A DNA stretch of 64,000 nt from Mugil cephalus. Lineage: Eukaryota; Chordata; Actinopteri; Mugiliformes; Mugilidae. The notes beneath the pieces are model-generated. The model had not been told where the DNA came from and searched no databases. It saw only the letters and a list, made by a program, of their open reading frames with translations. The stretch spans positions 9,414,616 to 9,478,615 of the forward strand of contig NC_061774.1 of assembly GCF_022458985.1 (NCBI RefSeq), read 5' to 3'. Of this stretch, positions 38,088 through 49,330 are shown piece after piece (position 1 is the first letter of the stretch; each line of letters opens with the position of its first letter). A program made the translations under genes and the position numbers.

Positions 38088-38215
38088 ACATTCGCTTGCC
38101 AGTTTATTAGGTACACGACAGAAAACTAATTCTAATACAACAGTCCTTCACTAAATCTTAGCTTCATGAAGGTTATGTTATTCAGCTTTTCCTTAAAATA
38201 ACATAGAGGCATGTT
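38088..38215. mobile_element. Palindromic MITE family, copy F (left part)
   Basis: CATTCGCTTGCCAGTTTATT AGGTACACG is followed by CTAATACAACAGTCCTTCAC and AGCTTCATGAAGGTTATGTT. These match the left end and first interior block of the family; the rest is missing. Confidence 0.7.
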
Positions 38216-38605
38216 GACTGTTTTTTTTTCCATATTTGAGTTTAATTGAGTCTAGTTTAACATCATCACCAACTACATCTATGAATCACCATCTTTTTTA
38301 CTGTTTCGATTCGTATGTTTTTGTTTTGTTTCTCTATAATGGGTGTAAGTAATTCACCACCACGTCACTCCCTTTTTCCACATACAAACATTTATATGTG
38401 ATATAAATGCGTTATAACAGCCGCCGTTGCCTCTTTTTCTCTCGCCGTGCTTCACGTGTCGCTCTTCTCCCTCATCTTCCGCTTCCTCCTGCCTCTCATC
38501 CTCGCGCTGACCGCCTCTCGATGTCTCGCTCTCCCAATCCACGCGATGCCGCTCAAAAAAAGGGGGAAAAAAAATCCGCTCCGGTGAATTTCGTGTCCCT
38601 TGTTT

Positions 38606-38713
38606 CCTTATATGGTGATCAGCGTCGTGGCCCGAGCCTCTCCTCGCGCATGATGTGAGCGAGGCGCGTGCACATACCGGCCGCCGCCGCTCACCGTTCA
38701 CTTCCATATTTGG
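38606..38713. promoter_or_regulatory. cfl1: Two perfect CArG boxes upstream of cfl1
   Basis: CCTTATATGG (38606-38615) and CCATATTTGG (38704-38713) both fit CC(A/T)6GG. The second is set in the near-palindrome TTCCATATTTGGAA. They lie in a GC-rich island (about 38400-38900), 0.9-1.0 kb upstream of the cfl1 ATG exon. Cofilin and other actin regulators are known SRF targets, so SRF control of cfl1 is plausible. No coding sequence was recognised in the island itself. Confidence 0.65.
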
Positions 38714-39479
38714 AAGTGAGTTCAACGAAAACCGCACGGAGGGGAGGGAAGAGTGGGAGTGAGGGAGAGGAGGGATGTGCAGGGAGAGGAGGGATGGATG
38801 GTGGAGGACTTCCTCCCAGCCTGAATGTCGGTCAAAACAGCAGCGAGGCCGCATTACTTATTAATCATCCCGGCGATGTAATCATTAATGTCACTGGTCA
38901 GTGTGTTGTGAAAACATACTCATATTACAGCGGCTCTCAATGATGGCCACAAAGGCGACAGTGTGGTTTTAAAATAGGCTACGACAAAAGCACTAGCGTA
39001 GCCTAGAGATAAATATGTCTGCTGTCTTAAACCATAATAAACAAATGAATCCTTTTATAATTTAGGACATCACATATTACCATGGATTTGTAGAATTATT
39101 CAAATAGTATGTAAACACATATTTTCATAATGTTCTCCTCTATTCATTATATACGACTGTACATACATGTATTGGATTTTGTTATTTAACGCATACTGTC
39201 TGGAAAAGAACTGTTATAGTTAGAGACGTGATAGTGTAAGTTTTAAAAATTAAAATATAAAAGATACACCATAAATATATATAACTACAATGTTAACACA
39301 TGGATATATAATATGTATAAGCCGGTAGGTGTCAACATTCACTTTGCGACTGTAAATATATATTTTTATTTGAGTGTGTGTGTGATAGATTGACAAAGAA
39401 TGGAAAGAAGTGGTGATTATTATCGATGAGTTAAGATTTAAAGTACATTAGTAGTAAATAAACATCTCAAATGTCATGG

Positions 39480-39641
39480 TTAATGGACACGCGCTCCCTC
39501 CCGCTCGTGCACCCTCCTCTCATCGGGGACGTGCTTCCATGCGCGTTCACGTTGTGTATCCAGTGAGAGAGGGAGAGAGACAATTCATCATCACAGTCCA
39601 TTCAATTTCTACCAGACGCTGACCTATTCAGAGCTACAGCA
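39480..39641 (+). promoter_or_regulatory. cfl1: cfl1 core promoter and 5' UTR (approximate)
   Basis: CpG-rich sequence running directly into the one-codon first coding exon. No TATA box seen. The CpG-rich state continues about 600 bp into intron 1. Confidence 0.5.
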
Positions 39642-42600
39642 ATGGTACGTTCACCGTCCTTTTTTTAATCTGCTTTATATTGATTCTCACTGGTTTAGCT
39701 GCCTACGACTAGTTTAATGTCCGTGTCTGTGGACGTTTGTGTCCAGCCGGTGTTTTATTTTGTAGATCGGTTTTGGCATTAAACATCAAGCCGGCTGTTA
39801 GCAGCGGGGCTAGGCAGCGGCCAGCTCGGCTATCCCAGAGGGTGGACAGCTAACAAAGCTTTCACGGACCTCTAAGAAAATCGCCCTTTTCCCCCCTGTC
39901 ACACTCCGGGGGGTTTTCTGTGCGGTTGTTTTACAGGATCGAGATAACGGTCCAGATAAACCTCAAACGGTCCTGAAGTCCCGGCGCCATTTCGTTCATC
40001 TCTCCGTGTTTCGCTGACAAAAAAGCGGCTTTAGAGGAGGCCTCGTCTGGTCCGGGCTAACATCCACACTGTTGCCATGGCGCTGCTTCGGTGTTTTCAC
40101 TGCATCGTGTTTCCATTATTTCACCTCAGCTCGTCGATGCTTCCTCAGTAACGCTGAGCGGCGGCAGGTGCAGCATCGCCCCGGGGGCCACCACCTAGCT
40201 CAGGGTATCTGGGGTTAGTTAGCTCCCATTATGGCTGGCGCTAGCTGAGATTTTCTCTTTCTTTGTCTGAACTCGACTCCCTCTCTGTCTGTCTGTCGGT
40301 GCGTTAGGCGCTGGTTGACTGCGTGCTCCACTTGAGGACATCTTTAGCCCACAGCGAAGGCAAACGGATAAACATTATGATTATGGCCGACTTGTGCTGT
40401 GTCAATAAATGTGCGGATTGACCGACTAACGGGCCGTTTGAGCCCAGTTTTTCCTTATATAGCAAAGCTAGCGCACACATGTGCGTGTGCTGCATTCACG
40501 GCCCCACCCTGAATTTGGTGCAAAGACCATTTTGTTTGGTGGCGTATTATAATGGATCTGCAATTACAGTCAGATCACTGCCGCTTGAGACGTGATCACT
40601 CCGTCTTCTGTCGATGAGCTTGTGGCAGATATTTTACCTAAGTACTGTCACCATTATGTAAGGTCAGATTGGCAGCATTTAGCTAAAGCTAACGGGCCTC
40701 TGTCTGCGCATCATCTCTTCTAGTTGCGCATCTCACCATTAGATTACCACACAATGCTAATATGGATTATTTAATGGATGCCTCTGTCCATTCACACATG
40801 ATCATCAAAGTTTAGAGATAATGAAAATGACAGAATATGGCGCTACTGTTTGTGCAAGACGAAATACTTTAAATACATATGTATCTAAATATCACAGTTT
40901 ATGTGAACGGACAGCTGTGTTTTGTGGCTTTCATTGGTGAGTCTGCATCATTGTCTCCCGGCAAGTAAATCCTCCTCCGGCTGCACACTTTAAGAGGTTG
41001 AATGGTGTGAGGCCTGCAAAGGAATGAAAGACTTGGACTGTGAGACATTTGAACCTTGTCTTCTATAAAGAAAGGTATCCCTGGTTAAGATTAGATAAGA
41101 TTTATCATCATGGTGACATTGCTGCTACAACAAAAAAATAAATAGAATATAAACAGTGAAATTAGGACAAATTAGTTGGTGGCGGTGAAGTAATGGAAAC
41201 ATTAAAATAGTTAAAATAAGCCCTGTTTATACAAGGAAGAATGAGCCGTGTAAACAATATGGTCGTAATAATTTCTTAACATCACTGTGCAGGAAGATTT
41301 TAGTGGGTCAGAAAAGAGTTTAAAAAAATTGTAATCTCAAGTCTAGCCTATGTACAATCCTTAAATTTATTGTGGAAGTAAAGGAAGGGATTATACGTGT
41401 TCGCTGGTTAATTATTAATCAGATACTCTCTGTTATCTCACCCAGGCCTTTGACGCCCTGAACAAACATAGAGTGTCTGCCAGTGCTGTTTTGCAGCCGG
41501 GTTCCTTTTCCGTCTTTCCTGTCCCATTATTTCCTTTTCATTGTTTCTTTCTTTGTCTGTTTTTCCACAGACACACTGCTGGTAGATAGCATTAGTTTTC
41601 CTCTCATGAGACTGCACTTTCCTGTGATGAAGGCTTAAACGGAGTCAGAAGACATGGCTGACTTGAGTTTATTGGGCAGCCTTGACTTAGCGATGTGACT
41701 TGTATTCTATATTTTAACAGAAGCCCCATTGTTTGCGACTGAAGCGCTTAATTCCTGACCACACCCTCGCCCACATGGTCGTCTTTATGTTAGAGATTCA
41801 TGGCTGTTCTGTCTGCATGCAGAAAAACTTACGTAATGTGTCATGCCTACAGAAGCCACACCTGTTAGCTTAACTGGTTTTCAAGTGTTCATATTCGAGG
41901 TGGACTTTGGTCAATCAGGACGAGCTACATATTTTATTTCTTTTCTTCGTAGTCCTCGACCTTATCCATAATAAATACTTCTGAAAGGCTGCGCGGAGAA
42001 AATCGCCAGTGTTGATTTCATTTGAACCACCTGTGCTAACCAGTTGGATCATTTTCAGATTGCTTTACACGGCTTAACTCTTCCACCGCCACAACGAACG
42101 GCTTGTCACAGCGACACCATTTGTGTTTCAATCCTCCTTATCAGTCGTCCTCGTAAGAAACATTCCTGTTGTGTGTGATAGTCACATGCCGCCCTCTCAG
42201 GCCCTTCTTCAGCTTCATGATGTCTGTCTTTACTGAACCTAAATGGCCACTTCTGGCCTGTTGACGACTGCAGCCACGGTCGTCTTATTTAAGCATAACT
42301 GTCACAGTCAAATACGCCACACGATGAATAGTAATTATTATTTAGTAATCTAAATATTTAGAGATTAGATGGTTGTTTGGTCCATATACTGTCAAAGAAA
42401 ATCCTAAACACAGTTTCTCCAACCCCAACCAGGTCTATTCAAGTTGATTGTTCGACCATGAATTGTACACACAAATATATTGTAATATTATCACAGATCA
42501 ACTTGGCAACATATTTACATCTGGAAAGCTGGATGTTATGGGATTTCTTTATTTAAGTGACCCGAAACTGTTTGAAGTAATTTGGAAATCAGGTGCATTT

Positions 42601-44424
42601 TCATTTTCAGTTGAGTGTGTCCTGGTGAAATTAGCATCGAGGGCTCTATAGGCTGTAGTGGACCTCAACCGTTCACACATTAGACAACGTGTTAACCGCT
42701 TGTTCTCTCTGCAGGCCTCCGGTGTGAAAGTCACAGATGAAGTTATCGCAGTCTTCAATGACATGAAGGTGCGTAAGGCACAGGCAAATGAGGATGAGAA
42801 GAGGAAGAGGAAGAAGGCCATTCTGTTCTGCCTGAGCAAGGACCTCAAGAACATTGTCCTGGATGACGGTAAAGAGATCCTCCTGGGCGACCTGGGAACC
42901 ACCGTCCAGGACCCATACCAGCACTTTGTGAAGATGCTGCCCCCAGACGACTGCCGCTACGCCCTGTATGACGCCACCTATGAGACCAAAGAAACAAAGA
43001 AGGAGGACCTGGTCTTCATCTTCTGGTGAGGGCCGCCGTAGTCAAACATTAGTAACTTTATGACCTCCATTGAGATGTCTTTAGACTTTAATGTCTTCTG
43101 TCTCTTCACAGGGCTCCAGATAGTGCTCCTTTGAAGAGCAAGATGATCTATGCCAGCTCAAAAGATGCTATCAAGAGGAAATTTGAAGGTGAGTAACAGT
43201 ATACGTTGGTTTTAGGTTGAGAACCATCGGGGACAAACGTACTTATTGAATCCTGGATTACACCTGATAGATCTCCAAACCTGAAGCTGCACCGTGAAAA
43301 TTAAACTGAGTTTTTGTCCAGAACAGGGCAGGGACATGATTGAGCTGCAGATGTTATAAATATCACCATCTCGGCTCAGATGTCGTGGGTTCTTTGGGGG
43401 GGTTACATCACATTTGAGAAACGGTTCATTTTACCTTTGAACTATGGCCTCGGCCTGAATATGTGCTTCTTATTTGTCTAACGCTTGTGTCCACTAAACC
43501 GTCCACCACACTGTGTCCTTTAAACAGGGAGGTGTGCTGAATGAATACAAAAAAACATCTTTCATGCATAATAAAATCAGATGTTAAGAGAGCAAAACAT
43601 TTTAATTAAGTCACACAATGATTGAATTAGACGGTAGAGCCGGGCGGCATCATCTCACGATATAAAGCTTTCATTTAGAACTCGTGGTTACAACAACGAA
43701 AGTCGTGTACACGAAATGTTTCGCCTTTAAGTGGTAACATTACCTGTAAGTCGCAAGAGCGCTGCTGCTAGGCAACCGTTGAACTCAAGAAGCCACCGGG
43801 GGCTAGCAGCTTTAGCATCGTAATGATCTGGGGCCTGGATTTAGGAATAAAGTATAGATGAAGTTGTTTGAATATCCACATTTTCTTCAGACATTTTATA
43901 AAAGAAAACTATATATGACTAAATTACACCTACACCATTTCTGAATAGGTCTACAAGCTGGTGAACTTGGGACCAGTCCAAAGATTTTCAGTTACGTGGC
44001 CACAAGAGGGTGCTGTTTAAATGCTGCCGTTTACTTGTTCACACAACGTAAAGGCAGCAAAATTGGCCTATTTTAGTTTCTGTGTGGCATTTATACCCGG
44101 TTAACAGTAGATTTAAATATATCAAATATTTTAATCTAGCACCAAAGTGAGGTGTAGTGAATCATATCTATTGACATTAAACCTTTTGGTCAGTGGACAT
44201 TCACATGTTAATCTTACTTAAAGATCCGTATAATCCACTTTAACTTACACATTTCTCTGAAAACGTACCGATTCATACTTCTCACTGGTGCGTGTGTCTT
44301 TCTTTTTTTAGGAATTAAGCACGAGTGGCAGGTGAACGGTTTGGAGGACCTCAAAGACCGGCACACCCTGGCAGAAAAGCTCGGTGGCTCATCAGTAGTC
44401 AGCCTGGAAGGATCCCCTATATAA
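39642..44424 (+). CDS. cfl1: Cofilin (actin-depolymerising factor)
   Basis: Four coding exons: 39642-39644 (the ATG alone), 42715-43025, 43112-43188 and 44312-44424, total 167 aa (human cofilins 166). Cofilin binds and severs ADP-actin filaments. Seen: MASGVKV with Ser3, the LIM-kinase site that switches it off; the nuclear-localisation block KRKRKK (about 30-35) after EDE; LCQ-like region [23 protein letters not shown]; and the long actin-binding helix [20 protein letters not shown] (about 110-130). The one-codon first exon is the usual vertebrate cofilin structure and confirms the start. Intron 1 is about 3.1 kb. CFL1 and CFL2 are hard to separate by sequence alone; linkage to 11q13-type neighbours favours cfl1. 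It converges with prss23. Confidence 0.94.
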
Positions 44425-45276
44425 CTACCACTCCCCCCCTTGTCTCCGGCTTCGACTGAGGCCTTTCAGACACATCTGTTGGGTTTAGCTGTTCATTCCA
44501 GTGTGGTGTGGAGAAGGGCACAAGCCGAACCAGCATCATTCGTGGGACTCTTGGGGAGGGATATTGTGGGTGGGTTTTGGGTCCAGTGACAGTTAAAAGA
44601 AAAGAAAAAAAAAAACAAGCAGACTGTCATTTCAGTTCATGCAACATAATGATTACGAACAAAACACACACAAAGGAAAAACATTAAGATACAACTGAGG
44701 AAGGATGATGACGATAAAACTTAAGTACACATATTGTTCATGACAGGGTTTTGTTCTTTCCGGGTTCCATTTGAGAGATTGCAGAGAAAGGGACAACGTT
44801 TAGTTTTCCAACCATTGACTCCTGACAAATAATTGTTCCAACTACATTTAATTTTTTTTTTTTTTTTTGCCAAACTTCTAGTTAAGTTTTGTAAGTGTGT
44901 GTAGTTGAGACTAGATGTAGTATGAACTAATTCAATCTTGATTGCACAACATGTATCAAAACCTTCTCTGGGGGAGCACGGTTATTAAATATATATATAT
45001 TTTCTTTGTTTTGTTATTCCATTGTTTTTTTTTTTTCTTTTCTTTTTGAACATGCAAATTCCAAAACTTGAGTGATTCCTTTTTATTTTCCAGTTCTGGG
45101 TCAGAAAACAATTGATGTAGTAAAACACAACATTCCTTGTACTTGTTAAAAACCAGGATTTAAAAACTTTGGTGTTATGAAGGTCTGATGGGGAGCGATG
45201 TGTATATGAAGGACCAGCGGTCAGAGTTTAGACTGAATATTGAATGGTGGATGTTTTGTATCGTCTCCTTATCTCT

Positions 45277-45282
45277 AATAAA
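45277..45282 (+). terminator. cfl1: cfl1 poly(A) signal (AATAAA)
   Basis: TCTCTAATAAAAAGC about 850 bp after the stop, followed by a T/G-rich stretch. The 3' UTR contains several long A and T tracts. Confidence 0.6.
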
Positions 45283-45965
45283 AAGCACTAAACTACTGAT
45301 TTGTTCTGCTCTTATTCAATTTGTTTAAGAAACTGAAGATTATCTTTTACAGCAACATGCCGATTTTGAAATCTACATTTATGTTGCAGACGTTGTTTAT
45401 AGTAGAAACATGCACTTTAGAATTGATGCATAAAACATGACAGAATAAGACATGAGAATCTTGGCTCAAAGTTTCAAGTGAAGCTGCAGTACTCGTTATG
45501 GCCACGGTGGGGCAGCTCAACACCACTCCTGAAATCAAAACCATTCACACCGACATAGATATAAATCTCTGTTTATTAAAATATATCAAGCATTTTTCAA
45601 AAAATAAAATTAGCTCTCTGTGCTTTCAGTCCACACTGAGAAGAGTATACTGTCTGCTGAAAAGTACTGTCCTTTAAACTACATCAGTCTTTATTCTGAA
45701 TGCAGGTTGAAGCAAAAGGAGGTGAATGATCCACCAAGAGCAGTAAAAATATTAAAACCGTGTCCCGAAAGAAAGAGCAGGAACAATAAAAAAAGAAATC
45801 CTCGGAAGGAAAATGAGCTGCTGCTACTCAGAAACATAAGACACTTTTTCCCCTCTTGTTAAAAGTGTCTCGTGTTAATTCTGTGGAAACGCTGACCGTG
45901 TTATTAATGTGAATGCGGGCAACAACATATTAAAAGATGCCTTTGGTGATGATCTCACAGGCTGA

Positions 45966-45971
45966 TTTATT
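45966..45971 (-). terminator. prss23: Candidate prss23 poly(A) signal
   Basis: AATAAA on the minus strand about 155 bp past the prss23 stop. A second one is at about 45573. The gap between the convergent cfl1 and prss23 ends is therefore under 0.7 kb. Confidence 0.45.
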
Positions 45972-46125
45972 TAATAGGCCCAGAAGTTCAAGGGAGCAAA
46001 TTAAACACAGACTAAAAGCTGACGAGCTTCACTGAAGGATGTAACTTCTGTGTGGGTTTAAGCCTGTTTCACTCTTCTTTCTTCAGGAGAAATGTCACCT
46101 TGTTTACACTTTCAGAGCCCCTTTC

Positions 46126-47283
46126 TTAGTCCTGGACACAGTCTAGTCGGTTACCATGCACCCAGTAACAGATCTGAGCAAACTTCAGAGGAGTAATGCG
46201 CACCGCCACATTGTAATCCCGGTTCTCCCCATCGATCTCCAACCACTGGTGCCCGGAGAAAATACCAATGACCTTCCTTTCCCAGCGCTCCAAGCCGTTG
46301 TCCCACACTCGTCCATACACGCCAGAGCCGCTGGCTCCGGGTCGGGCGTCACAGTGCTGGTATATCAGGTTGCTGGACTCTTCTTCCACAGGGCAAAACC
46401 TGTACACCAGCTCTCCGGGCCTGTCGCTGTCAAAGCCAGAGAAGTGGATGCGTTTCCCTGCCAGATCCTCTGAGGAGGGAGCCACGGAGAGGCGCATGAA
46501 GGGACGCCGATGAGGCCAACGCAGCTCCAGCAGGGCGTAATCAAAGTCCATGCTGACCTCCTGGGGACCCTGGATCCAGCCCTTCGGCACACGGGTGCGT
46601 TTCACCCGCACCCAGCGAACCAGAGGCTTCTTGCCAGAAGCGAGGCCGGCTCTGGTGCCGTTGATGGAGGGAGGGATCAAGAAGCCCACCCTCAGCTTCC
46701 GTGCCCCGTTGACATAATCCTTCCCGTCGTGGACGCAGTGGGCGGCCGTGAGGACGTGCTGCTGGGACACGAGAACGCCGGTGCAGCCGGTGGAGATGCG
46801 CACGGCCGTGGAGAAGGGGTAGTCTAACAGGAAGTCGTCCCCTTGGATGTTAAAGCGGCCGTCCGCTCCATAGATCTGTCGCCTCACACGCCTGTGTCTG
46901 GGCTTCACCCTGAAACTCCTCCCGAGCGACGGCCGAGCGAAGTCGTCGCCTTCAAACTCATCATCGCCCTCCACGTCCACGGCGGTGAGGGTGCGGGAGC
47001 CGTCGGCGTACAGCGTCTCGAACGCCAGCTGCTCAGAGAGCTGCTCCCTCTGCTCCTCGTGCTCTCCTCTGTGGAAGCAGCTGGAGTTGCAGTGGGTGGT
47101 GAAGTCCAGCTGAGCGTGGGCGCTGAAGCGGGAGCGGGCGAGGGGCGTCGGCGTGTGGGGGACCAGCGTGGGGACGTGGACGGGCGTCTGGTGGGGAGGG
47201 TGGAGGAGAGACAAGGTGAGAGGGAGGAGGAGATGGAGGGGCAGGAGCAGGTGGGTCAGGAGGAAGCTCTCACGTGGCGCCAT
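46126..47283 (-). CDS. prss23: Serine protease 23 (PRSS23), secreted
   Basis: Single coding exon of 385 aa (human PRSS23 383). It begins with a hydrophobic signal peptide (about 1-27), then a propeptide with Cys65/Cys69 and an acidic stretch, ending at the basic cleavage-like motif HRRVRR (130-135). The trypsin-like domain has His182 (TAAHC), Asp248 (DYALLEL) and Ser318 in GASGSGVYG, where Ala replaces the usual Asp before Ser, as in PRSS23/PRSS35. PRSS35 lacks the catalytic Ser, so this is the PRSS23 side. Other family marks are IHFSGFDSDRPGELVYRFC and IFSGHQW, ending CYWVHGNRLDC. Possible N-glycosylation sites are at Asn66 and Asn208. An acceptor (TTTTCCTGCAG) 18 bp before the ATG at 47301 implies at least one non-coding upstream exon, not located. 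Secreted; substrate unknown. Confidence 0.94.
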   Translation of the reverse strand: MAPRESFLLTHLLLPLHLLLPLTLSLLHPPHQTPVHVPTLVPHTPTPLARSRFSAHAQLDFTTHCNSSCFHRGEHEEQREQLSEQLAFETLYADGSRTLTAVDVEGDDEFEGDDFARPSLGRSFRVKPRHRRVRRQIYGADGRFNIQGDDFLLDYPFSTAVRISTGCTGVLVSQQHVLTAAHCVHDGKDYVNGARKLRVGFLIPPSINGTRAGLASGKKPLVRWVRVKRTRVPKGWIQGPQEVSMDFDYALLELRWPHRRPFMRLSVAPSSEDLAGKRIHFSGFDSDRPGELVYRFCPVEEESSNLIYQHCDARPGASGSGVYGRVWDNGLERWERKVIGIFSGHQWLEIDGENRDYNVAVRITPLKFAQICYWVHGNRLDCVQD

Positions 47284-47301
47284 CGCGGTGACGGGAAAAC
47301 A

Positions 47302-49080
47302 CTGCAGGAAAATAATCGGAGGGCGACAGTTTAGCGAAGAGGGACTGCCAAGAAAACAACTCTGGAAAACATTCCTAAACGAGCGGCCTCACAAACACAC
47401 AAAATCTAATCCCTCATAAATCTGGACTCCCTCACAGTTGATTGTTGATTGTAAATCACAGAGTATAACCGAGGTCAGCTCACAAATGTTGCAAGGCAGG
47501 CCTGAATTTCATCTAGTGTGACAAGGCAACAATGAACCTCTTGTTCCTATAGATTACCAGGAAAATAGGATTTCAGCCCAACGGAGGCAAAATGGGGACA
47601 AAGCCGAGTGGTCGGAGGAATTTTAGTTTACAGTAACACCTCTCAATCAAATATTTGTTAAAGCTCAGAGGTAAGGAGGTGTTTTCTATCAACCATTAAC
47701 TACTTCACACTGTGTGCGAGGCTTTCAGGTCAGATTAGCAGGGACAAGGAGATACTTGATCCCCCTCTAATGGCTGCAGATCCCGAGGCGCTCATGGCAC
47801 GAACCGAGCAGGTGTGTGAAAAGTGAAACAAGTCAAGACAGGGTGGTGAAACAGAGCATTATTGCTAACAAAAGGCAGGGTGGGGCCTGTCCGCACACCC
47901 GTGAGCTGGTCCATATGAGACTAGAAAGGAGGCACAAAAGAGAGCAAGCAGGGAAAGTACGAGTCAGATCATCTTAAATGGCAAACTGGCTGCTGGTCAA
48001 GTAGTGAAATATGTTTGTAACACTAACACACTGCACGGCCTCTTCAGTTCAATAAATGTGATTCAAATATCAAACCAAGCTCTGGAAAGACAGACATAAT
48101 CTAAGTTTTAGGATGTAAAGGCAATAACGCGTGTGTGCAGAGTCCATGGTAATAACTTGAGATTATAGAGCATCTTTAACCAGTGAACAATAAGAGCAAA
48201 CTCACATGTTTATGGAAACTGAACTGCATCAAAGGCAGTTACACAAAAATCCTACATAATACTTCCTGTTCATCTAATAATGATCTAATCTGATTTATTC
48301 ATGCAGCAGAGTCAGGCTAAGTTCATCTCTCTCTAACACCTGCTACACATCAACTAAAGACACATATTATTTCAATTACAACTGTGAAAATGGTTAAAAA
48401 GTGACACCATATTAAGAAATTCACCATCACCCAAATATTTGTCCTAAATAATCTTCCATTTTACATTTGGACTGTAAATCCACCATATGCAATGACCCCT
48501 GAATGCAACATTACAGGCAGTAGATAGAGCAGGGAAATGTCCTAAACATTAATGCTGTGACATATTACCTCCTGATTAGAGATCCACGGTCCGTGTTTAC
48601 ATCCCAGTCAAGTTTTCTTCCCCATCAGACAAGTCCCTCGGGATCATTTCCCCAGGTTTCCCTCATCATCTCAGGTAGACAGCAGGTAGACAGCTTCCCA
48701 CCTCCCCTCCGGAAGGGAAACGTTGCTCTCTCTCTTTTACAGCTGTAGAAATGCAGCGCCAGGTGTGGGCTGAGTGTCGGGTCGTCCTCTGTAACCTGCT
48801 CGACTCAGACTCAGAGACACAAATGAAGTCTCTTCTCTGAAAGACGTGGTTTCTCTCCGTGCAGCCTCCGGCCTCACGGTCCTAGCGCCCCTCCCTCCCT
48901 CCCTCTACCATATGGGATCTGCAGCTAATGAAGAAGTTAGTGGTGATCCTGGTTTCACGTTAAGAATAAATATATTTAAATGTTTAAACCAAGTGCAGCC
49001 AGAGAATAATTTATATAAAAAAAATAATGCGTATGAATAAATATTAAGAAAAGCTCTTTAACATAAACACCAACATACTG
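47302..49080. other. Upstream intron/intergenic region of prss23
   Basis: No coding exon recognised. A GC- and pyrimidine-rich patch at about 48750-48910 is a possible site of the prss23 leader exon and promoter, but no confident donor was matched. Confidence 0.35.
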
Positions 49081-49085
49081 ATACT

Positions 49086-49330
49086 GATACCATGCTAACT
49101 TTAGCTAATTAACACTAAAGTGTAGTTGAGGCTGACAAATTTAATTTGTTTAACTATCTGGTGAAAAAAAGTCAACATGTTAAGTGCTTACAATAACCAG
49201 GCTGCTATGTTTAATTAGACTAGCCATTTGAAATGTTCAGCATGCTAACAATACAAATACCTGAAGTTAAAAAATATTAAGCATGCTAGCATGTTAACAT
49301 TTGGTCATTAGCACTCATTTGGTTTAGTCA
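49086..49330. repeat. GCTAAC/GCATGCTA low-complexity repeat
   Basis: Repeated short words such as CATGCTAAC, AGCATGCTAACA and GCATGCTAGCATGTTAACAT recur irregularly. Such GCTAAC-rich patches are common in fish genomes. Confidence 0.5.

Noticed and set aside
38354-38854. 166-codon open frame on the minus strand in the GC-rich island before cfl1
   Set aside because: Compositionally biased (Arg, Glu, His), opposite to a CpG-rich promoter-like island, no family resemblance and no splice partners.
46843-47334. 163-codon open frame on the + strand opposite prss23
   Set aside because: Antisense shadow of the GC-rich prss23 exon; the prss23 frame has the full protease signature.
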